Source: Fusobacteriota bacterium (GTDB taxonomy: Bacteria; Fusobacteriota; Fusobacteriia; Fusobacteriales; Fusobacteriaceae). From it: a stretch of DNA of 9,113 nt. Where the stretch lies: positions 1 to 9,113 of the forward strand of contig QNYN01000192.1 of the NCBI GenBank assembly GCA_003973585.1. The letters are read 5' to 3'. A program made the translations under genes and the position numbers. The notes beneath the pieces were generated by a model, which did not search any database, was not told the origin of the DNA, and worked only from the letters and a program-made list of their open reading frames with translations. This document shows positions 1-5,499 of the stretch, in pieces (within the stretch, counting starts at the first letter, position 1; each line of letters begins with the position of its first letter).

Positions 1-2
1 AT

Positions 3-18
3 GTTATCTATTGATAAC
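3..18. repeat. Perfect inverted repeat GTTATC-N4-GATAAC in the leader
   Basis: Two perfect 6-bp arms, GTTATC (3-8) and GATAAC (13-18), flank the spacer TATT. The symmetry is seen directly. It could be an operator half-site pair upstream of the operon or chance in AT-rich DNA, and it may also lie in the 3' end of an upstream gene, because one frame is open from base 1 to a TAA at 31-33. No regulator is encoded in the window to link it to, and the arms do not match an operator I can name. Confidence 0.3.
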
Positions 19-92
19 TATTTAAAAATGTAATTTGCATTTAATAAAATAATGTACTAATATAATACTAAAAGAAGAGAAAAGATACTTTC

Positions 93-136
93 AAGTTGAT
101 TATAATGCTTATAGCTTTATTTTCAACTTTTTTTTT
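93..136 (+). terminator. Probable AT-rich intrinsic terminator or leader attenuator
   Basis: AAGTTGA (93-99) pairs perfectly with TCAACTT (123-129). Inside it, after a symmetric TT/TT internal loop, ATAATGC (102-108) pairs with GCTTTAT (114-120) with one T-T mismatch around a 5-nt loop. A run of nine T's (128-136) overlaps the base of the stem. A stem plus T-run is the signature of a factor-independent terminator, although this stem is poor in G/C. The simplest reading is the end of transcription of a gene left of the window. Because the first operon gene starts only 66 nt further on, it could instead be an attenuator if transcription starts upstream of it. Confidence 0.55.
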
Positions 137-162
137 AGAAAAATGTATACAAAATATGTTAT
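134..162 (+). promoter_or_regulatory. Weak sigma-A-like promoter candidate for the operon
   Basis: TTTAGA (134-139) and TGTTAT (157-162) are separated by 17 bp, and each matches the -35 and -10 consensus at 4 of 6 positions. It lies after the T-run of the hairpin and about 40 bp before the first start codon, so it would drive the operon independently of upstream transcription. In DNA this rich in A and T such matches are common. A perfect TATAAT at 101-106 has no good -35 at 17 bp. A second weak pair, TTGCAT (35-40) and TAATAT (58-63), also has 17-bp spacing and would place the hairpin inside the transcript. Confidence 0.22.
144..151. promoter_or_regulatory. Palindrome TGTATACA, possible operator
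   Basis: This is a perfect 8-bp palindrome in the spacer of the candidate promoter. Its core, GTATAC, resembles sites used by some GntR-family repressors, which often control catabolic operons. It is short, no regulator gene is visible in the window, and a chance origin is realistic. Confidence 0.15.
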
Positions 163-201
163 TTATCAAAGATGAGTCTATTAATAAAAAAGGAGTAAAA
201 G

Positions 202-1392
202 ATGGAATTAAATGTTAAGAGACCAGTGTGGGTAGAAATAAACCTAAATAATCTAAAAAATAATGTGAGAGAGATAAAAAAGCATATAAAACCTAAAACT
301 GAGATTATGGCAGTTGTAAAAGCAGATGCTTATGGGCATGGAGCTATAGGGATAATAAAAACTTTAAAAGAAGAGGGGATAAAAAGATTTGCTGTAGCAG
401 TATTGTCAGAAGCTATAGAAATAAGAAATGTAGATAAAGAAGTCCAAATAATGTTATTGGGATATACTCCAGATGCAAACTTAGAAGAATTAATTAGTTG
501 GGGGATAACTCCTACAATATACTCTCTAAGGCAGGCAAAGGTATTAGATCAATTAGCTAAAGAGAAAAATAAAAAGGTAGCAATTCATATAAATTTAGAT
601 ACAGGGATGCACCGTGTGGGATTACCTATAAAATATAGAACTGTAGAGGTCATAAAAGAAATAAGTGAGATGGAAAATATTTATTTAGAAGGAGTATATA
701 CACATTTTGCTGTAGCTGATGAAGCAGATAAATGGTATACAAAAAAACAAGTAAAAGATTTTGAATATATTATAGATGAGTTGGAAAAATTAGGAGTAGA
801 AATTCCTATTAAGCATGTTTCCAATAGTGCAGCTATTTTAGATCTACCAGAATTTAATTATGATATGGTCAGAGCTGGACTTTTAATGTATGGACATTAT
901 CCATCGGAAGTTCAAGAAAAAGATAGAGTAATAGATTTAAAACAAGTAATGTCTTTACACAGTAAAATTTATCATATAAGGACATTAGAAAAGGGAGAAT
1001 CTATAAGTTATGGATTAACTTATACAGTAAATAGAAAATCTAAAACAGGATTAATTCCCATAGGTTATGCAGATGGGTATTTTAGAAGATTAAGTAATAA
1101 AGCAAGGATAATAATAAAAGGAAAAAACGCAGTAGCTAAAGTTGCAGGTGCAGTATGTATGGATAAATTTGTAGTGGATATAACAGGGTTAGAAGGTGTA
1201 AAAGGAGGAGATGAAGTTATCTTATTTGGAGAAGATGAATACCATTCTGTAACTCCAGAAGAATTAGCTGATATATTAGAAACAATAAATTATGAAGTTC
1301 TTTGTGCAGTAAGTAAGAGAGTTCCTAGAGTCTATAAGGAGAATAATAAAATAATATGGATTAGGGATGAAGTCTTAGATAAATACAATTAG
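202..1392 (+). CDS. Alanine racemase-family PLP enzyme (alanine or ornithine racemase)
   Basis: A fold-type III PLP racemase of 396 aa, about the length of bacterial alanine racemases. The N-terminal barrel carries the PLP lysine K40 in VVKADAYGHG (38-47), R138 in TGMHRVG, H168 in THFA, NSAA (208-211) and R224 in the MVRAGLLMYG stretch. The C-terminal beta domain carries the second catalytic base Y270 in SYG, GYADGY (288-293) and the CMD motif (319-321). Both catalytic residues (Lys and Tyr) are present, so it should be active. The start ATG follows AAGGAG (190-195) by 6 nt. It is the first gene of the operon, 19 nt before ord. Context suggests it makes D-ornithine for OraSE, but the sequence looks like a classical Alr, and the thiolase downstream releases D-alanine, so alanine racemization is equally reasonable. 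The position matching Tyr354 of Geobacillus Alr, implicated in substrate choice, is Lys372. Family assignment is firm; substrate is not. Confidence 0.9.
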   Translation: MELNVKRPVWVEINLNNLKNNVREIKKHIKPKTEIMAVVKADAYGHGAIGIIKTLKEEGIKRFAVAVLSEAIEIRNVDKEVQIMLLGYTPDANLEELISWGITPTIYSLRQAKVLDQLAKEKNKKVAIHINLDTGMHRVGLPIKYRTVEVIKEISEMENIYLEGVYTHFAVADEADKWYTKKQVKDFEYIIDELEKLGVEIPIKHVSNSAAILDLPEFNYDMVRAGLLMYGHYPSEVQEKDRVIDLKQVMSLHSKIYHIRTLEKGESISYGLTYTVNRKSKTGLIPIGYADGYFRRLSNKARIIIKGKNAVAKVAGAVCMDKFVVDITGLEGVKGGDEVILFGEDEYHSVTPEELADILETINYEVLCAVSKRVPRVYKENNKIIWIRDEVLDKYN

Positions 1393-1411
1393 AAATAAAA
1401 GGGGGAATACA

Positions 1412-2470
1412 ATGAGAAAAGTTAAAGTAGCAATATGGGGATTTGGAGCAATGGGAAGTGGAATGGCAAGAGCACTTTTAAATAAGAAAGGAATAGAAAT
1501 AGTTGGAGTATGTGATCTTCACCCTGATAGAGTTGATAGAGAGATGCATGAAGTTTTAGGAGTAAATAGAGGAGATAGAAAAGAAGTATTTATTAATGGG
1601 GATATTCATGAAGTATTAAGTGAAAAATCATGTGATGTATGTTTATGTGCAACAGATTCATTTGTAAAAAAAGCTTTTCCTAGATTAAAATTAGTTTTAG
1701 AAAAAAAAATAAATGTAATTTCTACAGCAGAAGAAATGTCATACCCTAAGGCTCAAAGTCCAGAAGAAGCAAAAGAATTAGATCGAATTGCAAAAGAAAA
1801 TGGTGTAACAATATTAGGAACTGGGATAAATCCTGGATTAATGATGGATTTATTAGTATTAACATTAACAGGAGCTATGATAGATTTAACTCATATTAAA
1901 TCAGAAAGGGTAAATAGTTTATCACCATTTGGACATGCTGTAATGGAGGAACAAGGAGTTGGATTAACACCTGAAGAATTTATAAAGCAAGATAAAGCAG
2001 GAACTTTAGCAGGACATGTGGGATTTGAAGAGTCTGTAAATATGATGGCTGATGCAATTGGTTGGAAATTAGATGGACCATTAAAAACTTCTATGAAACC
2101 AATAGTAACAACTGTACCTCGTGAAACACCTTATATAAAAGTAGAAGCAGGTTATGTAGCAGGATGTTCTATGTTAGGTGATGGATATGTAGATGGAGAG
2201 AAAAAGATAGAAATGATTCATCCACAACAAATAGAACCTCAATTAGAAGGGGTAGATACAGGAGATTATATTACTTTAACAGGAACTCCCAATATTAATA
2301 TGGCAATTACACCAGAGGTAGACGGAGGAATAGGAACAATTGCAATGTGTATTAATATGATTCCACAAGTAATAAATTCAAGACCTGGGCTAAAAACAAT
2401 GATTGACTTACCAGTACCAAGATGTATTATGGGTGATTATAGAGATGCATTAGAAGTAGAGTTAGTTTAA
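1412..2470 (+). CDS. ord: 2,4-diaminopentanoate dehydrogenase
   Basis: Oxidatively deaminates (2R,4S)-2,4-diaminopentanoate at C4 to 2-amino-4-ketopentanoate and ammonia, reducing NAD(P)+, as the third step from L-ornithine. The 352-aa cytosolic protein starts with a Rossmann fold: the strand VKVAIWG followed by the GxGxxG loop GFGAMG (10-15). The acidic D35 at the end of the second strand (VGVCDLHPDR) would favour NAD+ over NADP+, which is an inference. A second conserved block, GTGINPGLMMD (136-146), is as I recall characteristic of this dihydrodipicolinate-reductase-like family. The start has a G-rich Shine-Dalgarno (AGGGGG, 1400-1405) 6 nt upstream. The identification rests on the family resemblance plus the diagnostic neighbours ortA, ortB, oraS and oraE. 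No internal break is seen. Confidence 0.92.
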   Translation: MRKVKVAIWGFGAMGSGMARALLNKKGIEIVGVCDLHPDRVDREMHEVLGVNRGDRKEVFINGDIHEVLSEKSCDVCLCATDSFVKKAFPRLKLVLEKKINVISTAEEMSYPKAQSPEEAKELDRIAKENGVTILGTGINPGLMMDLLVLTLTGAMIDLTHIKSERVNSLSPFGHAVMEEQGVGLTPEEFIKQDKAGTLAGHVGFEESVNMMADAIGWKLDGPLKTSMKPIVTTVPRETPYIKVEAGYVAGCSMLGDGYVDGEKKIEMIHPQQIEPQLEGVDTGDYITLTGTPNINMAITPEVDGGIGTIAMCINMIPQVINSRPGLKTMIDLPVPRCIMGDYRDALEVELV

Positions 2471-2496
2471 TATTTGTCAGAAGAGGGGGAAATACA

Positions 2497-2802
2497 ATGT
2501 TAGCTAAAAAAGGTGATTGGGTACTGATATATAATGTAGTTTTAGAACCTAAAGATAGAGCACCACAAATTCCAGAGGATACAAAAAAAGTTCCTTTAGA
2601 AATGTGGGTTAAAGGTTTTTTATTAGATGATGCAAAAATAGGGGAAATGGTAACTATAGAAACAATAGTAGGAAGAAAAGTTACTGGTAAATTATTAGAA
2701 AAGTTTCCTTCACATAATCCAGATTATGGAAATCATGTACCAGAAATTTTACAAATAGGGAAAACACTAAAGGAAATCTTGTTTCAAGGGGAGGCTGAAT
2801 AA
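2497..2802 (+). CDS. ortA: 2-amino-4-ketopentanoate thiolase, alpha (small) subunit
   Basis: The small subunit (101 aa) of the PLP-dependent thiolase that cleaves 2-amino-4-ketopentanoate with CoA into acetyl-CoA and D-alanine. It has no known catalytic cofactor motif of its own; its size and position directly before ortB are typical of OrtA. Visible blocks are an N-terminal KKGDWVLIYNVVL strand region, the proline-rich RAPQIPEDTKKVPLEMWVKG (22-41), and a beta-rich GEMVTIETIVGRKVTGKL segment (49-66). There is no signal peptide or membrane segment. The ATG follows GAGGGGG (2483-2489). Its stop overlaps the ortB start in TAATG (2800-2804), as expected for translationally coupled subunits. Recognition comes from sequence character plus context. 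Confidence 0.88.
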   Translation: MLAKKGDWVLIYNVVLEPKDRAPQIPEDTKKVPLEMWVKGFLLDDAKIGEMVTIETIVGRKVTGKLLEKFPSHNPDYGNHVPEILQIGKTLKEILFQGEAE

Positions 2803-4202
2803 TGGATAAAAATTATGCAGCTGTAATGGCTAGAAAAACTGAAATAATGAAAAAAGCAGTTGGAATTGATTATGATGTATTTGAAGCAGAAGGAATTGAT
2901 TTTAACTACGAAGAGATGATGAAAGAAACAGGATATTCATTAGAAGAAATGGTGAAAATTCAAGGAGAAACAGGAGTAGGAAATACTCCTATCTATGAAT
3001 TAAAAAATCTAACTAAACTAGCTAGAAAAATAGCTCCTAAAGGAAAGGGAGCAAGGATATTTTTAAAAGACGAAGCTTCTAATCCATCAGGAAGTTTTAA
3101 AGCTAGAAGGGCAGCTACAGCAGTTTATCATGCTAAAAAATTAGGATATAAAGGAGTTATTGCAGCAACATCTGGAAACTATGGAGCAGCAGTGGCATCT
3201 CAAGCAGCAATGCATGGATTAAAGTGTATTATTGTACAAGAATGTTATGATAGTAAAGGAAAGGGACAACCTGAAATTATAGAAAAAGCTAGAAAATGTG
3301 AAGCTTATGGAGCAGAAGTTGTACAATTAACAGTGGGACCTGAGTTATTTTATTCGTTTTTATTGATGTTAGAAGAAACAGGATATTTTAATGCTTCATT
3401 ATATACACCCTTTGGAATAGCAGGAGTAGAAACATTAGGAGCTGAATTAATTGAGCAAATAAAAGAAAAGACTGGAAAAACTCCAGATGTAGTAGTTTGT
3501 ACTAATGCAGGTGGTGGAAATCTTACAGGTACAGCTAGAGGAATGGAAAAAGTAGGAGCTACCAATGTAAAAGTAGTAGGAGCAAGTGTTAATTTAAAGG
3601 GGTTACACATGGCTTCAGATAATGACTTTAATAAAAAGTCATTTACAACAGGACATACAGGATTTGGAATACCATTTACAACTAATCCAGACAGATCAGA
3701 TGTACCGAGATCTGCAGCAAGACCACTTAGATATATGGATAGATATGTAACTGTAAATCAAGGGGAAGTATTTTATATGACAGAAGCACTAGCTCAATTA
3801 GAAGGATTAGAAAGAGGGCCTGCTGGAAATACATCATTAGCAGCGGCATTTTCTATAGCTCAAGAGTTAGATGAGGATCAAATTATTGTAGTACAGGAAA
3901 CAGAGTATACAGGTGCAGGAAAGCATATTCAACCTCAGCTATCATTTGCTAGGGAAAATGGAATAGAATTAAAATTTGGAAATCCTAAAGATGAAATTCC
4001 TGGAAAAAGTATAATCTTACCTGAGCATCCAAAGATGATAAAAGCAGTTGATTTAGACATGGATAAAATTAGAAAATCCTATGTTAAAAATATGATAAAG
4101 AAAAAAGGTAGTTCAAATTTTACAGATCAAGAATTAGAGTATATTTCTAAGGAAAGTCGATTAACAGTAGAAGAAATAAAGGCGTTATTAGAAAATAATT
4201 AA
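2802..4202 (+). CDS. ortB: 2-amino-4-ketopentanoate thiolase, beta (PLP) subunit
   Basis: The catalytic subunit (466 aa) of the CoA-dependent thiolase of ornithine fermentation. It is a fold-type II PLP protein of the threonine synthase/tryptophan synthase beta type. The PLP Schiff-base lysine is K100 in NPSGSFKARRAA (94-105), followed by the cofactor-contacting loop TSGNYGAA (123-130) and the glycine-rich phosphate-binding loop AGGGNLTG (236-243). A threonine synthase would also have these motifs, but the long N-terminal extension (about 55 residues before the GNTPIYEL strand), the adjacent small subunit ortA and the surrounding genes identify OrtB. The start overlaps the ortA stop by 1 nt and has a strong AAGGGGAGG site (2786-2794) inside ortA. 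The products acetyl-CoA and D-alanine supply ATP (via acetyl phosphate, inferred) and a further amino acid. Confidence 0.92.
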   Translation: MDKNYAAVMARKTEIMKKAVGIDYDVFEAEGIDFNYEEMMKETGYSLEEMVKIQGETGVGNTPIYELKNLTKLARKIAPKGKGARIFLKDEASNPSGSFKARRAATAVYHAKKLGYKGVIAATSGNYGAAVASQAAMHGLKCIIVQECYDSKGKGQPEIIEKARKCEAYGAEVVQLTVGPELFYSFLLMLEETGYFNASLYTPFGIAGVETLGAELIEQIKEKTGKTPDVVVCTNAGGGNLTGTARGMEKVGATNVKVVGASVNLKGLHMASDNDFNKKSFTTGHTGFGIPFTTNPDRSDVPRSAARPLRYMDRYVTVNQGEVFYMTEALAQLEGLERGPAGNTSLAAAFSIAQELDEDQIIVVQETEYTGAGKHIQPQLSFARENGIELKFGNPKDEIPGKSIILPEHPKMIKAVDLDMDKIRKSYVKNMIKKKGSSNFTDQELEYISKESRLTVEEIKALLENN

Positions 4203-4210
4203 ACTCAATA

Positions 4211-4227
4211 AAGGAGGTAGAAATTTG
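4211..4227 (+). promoter_or_regulatory. Strong Shine-Dalgarno that decides a TTG start for the arginase
   Basis: AAGGAGGT (4211-4218), a near-complete match to the anti-Shine-Dalgarno, lies 6 nt before TTG at 4225-4227. The TTG is read into an N-terminal strand (NTKIIGVPLNFGANR) that matches the usual beginning of arginases. No ATG in the same frame lies between this site and that conserved strand, so TTG is the best start. It is the only non-ATG start among the eight genes. Confidence 0.8.
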
Positions 4228-5079
4228 AATACAAAAATAATTGGAGTACCTTTAAATTTTGGTGCTAATAGGTGTGGGTTAGAATTTAGTATAGAGAATT
4301 TTATAGAAGAATATCCACAATATAAAGATAAAATAGAAAGTTTAGAAGTAGCAAAACAAAAGGAAGAATTTCCTATGAAAGGTGGAAAATATTTAAATAC
4401 TGTAGCTAAAACTTGTGAAGATGTAGCTGAAAAAGTAAATAAAGTAGTAAAGAATAATGAGTTTCCTATAATATTAGGAGGAGATCATGCAATAGCTATA
4501 GGAAGTATAGCAGGAGTATCTAAAGAAAAAGAAATTGGTATTTTATGGATGGATGCTCATGGAGATATGAATACACCTGAAATAAGTGGAACAGGACATA
4601 TTCATGGAATGCCATTAGCTACTTCTATAGGACATGGTCATTCTAAATTAGTAAACTGTTTTTATGAAGGGGCAAAGGTAAAAAAAGAAAATATAGTTTT
4701 ATTTGGAACAAGGGATATAGATGAAAAAGAGGAAAAATTAATAAATGAGTTAGGAGTTAAAAATTATACTTGGGATATGATTGCAGAGATGGGATTTGAA
4801 AAAGCTTTTGCAGAAGTAAAAGAGTTTTTTAGAAATAAAAATTTACATATAAGTTTTGATCTTGATGGAATTAATCCAAAAGAAATAACAGCAGTAGGAA
4901 CTCCAGTAATAGGAGGACTTAGTCGTGAAATGGGTAAAACTTTAATAAGTGAGATGATAGATACAGCATCTGTAACTTCTATAGATATTGTAGAATATAA
5001 TCCGATTTACGAAAAAGAAAAAGAAACAAGTGAATATATTGATGAATTAATAAAACTAATAGAAAATAAGATAAAATAA
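4225..5079 (+). CDS. Arginase (ureohydrolase family), in an ornithine operon
   Basis: Predicted to hydrolyse L-arginine to L-ornithine and urea with a binuclear Mn centre, feeding the ornithine enzymes around it. All six metal ligands are visible: H88 in GGDHA, D110, H112 and D114 in DAHGD, and D212 and D214 in SFDLDG. Substrate-contact equivalents of human arginase are N116, H127, D166/E169 (in RDIDEKE) and E257 (in VEYNP); Thr123 replaces the usual Ser137. HIHGMPLA (125-132) and GTPVIGGLS (225-233) favour arginase over agmatinase. At 284 aa it is slightly shorter than typical (about 300). One oddity is that the N-terminal GANRRGVDMGPSAIR-like block is GANRCGLEFSIENFI here, losing the GPS turn. 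It sits 22 nt after ortB and 42 nt before oraS. Agmatinase or guanidinobutyrase activity is less likely but not excluded. Confidence 0.85.
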   Translation: MNTKIIGVPLNFGANRCGLEFSIENFIEEYPQYKDKIESLEVAKQKEEFPMKGGKYLNTVAKTCEDVAEKVNKVVKNNEFPIILGGDHAIAIGSIAGVSKEKEIGILWMDAHGDMNTPEISGTGHIHGMPLATSIGHGHSKLVNCFYEGAKVKKENIVLFGTRDIDEKEEKLINELGVKNYTWDMIAEMGFEKAFAEVKEFFRNKNLHISFDLDGINPKEITAVGTPVIGGLSREMGKTLISEMIDTASVTSIDIVEYNPIYEKEKETSEYIDELIKLIENKIK

Positions 5080-5121
5080 ATATCAAAAAAATTTCTATTA
5101 AGGGATAAAGGGGGATATTTT

Positions 5122-5499
5122 ATGAAAGGTTACCTAAAGAGAGAAGATGATTACACTACTAGAAGAGTACATCTTGCAAATTTATCAGATGAAGAATTAA
5201 AAGCAAGATTTTGGGAGTTAGCAGAAAAATTGGTAGATCCAATGTTAAATCTAGCTAAAACACATACAACACCTTCAATTGAAAGATCTGTATTATTAAG
5301 GATGGGGTTTTCAAGTTTAGAAGCAAAGCCATTAGTAGAAGCAACTATAGATAGAGGATTAATGGGAAAAGGAGCAGGACATTTGGTGTATAGAATTTCA
5401 AAAGAAAAAAATATACCTATTAGGCAAGCAGGGTTAGAAATGATAGAAGGGAAACATTGGGATACTCTATTAGAAATTTTTAAGGGAGGTAATAATTAA
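5122..5499 (+). CDS. oraS: D-ornithine 4,5-aminomutase, S (small) subunit
   Basis: The small subunit (125 aa) of the adenosylcobalamin- and PLP-dependent aminomutase that converts D-ornithine to (2R,4S)-2,4-diaminopentanoate. OraS carries no cofactor lysine; in the known C. sticklandii enzyme an S subunit of about 13 kDa binds the large E subunit, and this length fits. Recognisable conserved stretches are TTPSIERSVLLRMGFSSLEA (69-88 by eye) and the RGLMGKGAGHLVYR region after it. It is predicted to be cytosolic, mostly helical and without a signal peptide. The ATG follows AAAGGGGG (5107-5114) by 7 nt. Its stop overlaps the oraE start as TAATG (5497-5501), fitting coupled synthesis of a heterodimer. 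Confidence 0.93.
   Translation: MKGYLKREDDYTTRRVHLANLSDEELKARFWELAEKLVDPMLNLAKTHTTPSIERSVLLRMGFSSLEAKPLVEATIDRGLMGKGAGHLVYRISKEKNIPIRQAGLEMIEGKHWDTLLEIFKGGNN

Noticed and set aside
1..33. Possible last codons of an upstream gene (open frame from base 1 to TAA at 31-33)
   Set aside because: Only ten codons are visible and other frames are also open for a short way, so no gene can be claimed.
25..40. Sigma-54 promoter suggested by TTGCAT at 35-40
   Set aside because: The required GG pair about 10 bp upstream of the GC is absent (the sequence is AA at 25-26).
1..201. Cobalamin riboswitch or T-box in the leader, sought because OraE needs B12 and the pathway handles amino acids
   Set aside because: The leader is too short and AT-rich, and no B12-box-like or T-box-like conserved sequence is seen.
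3350..3610. Minus-strand open frame of 86 codons inside ortB
   Set aside because: It lies antisense to well-conserved ortB sequence (including the AGGGNLTG loop), has a low-complexity proline/threonine-rich translation and no ribosome site context; a shadow of the real gene.
2802..4202. Threonine synthase as the identity of the PLP protein
   Set aside because: PLP motifs are shared, but the adjoining ortA, the N-terminal extension and the ord/ora context fit OrtB, and no threonine biosynthesis genes are nearby.
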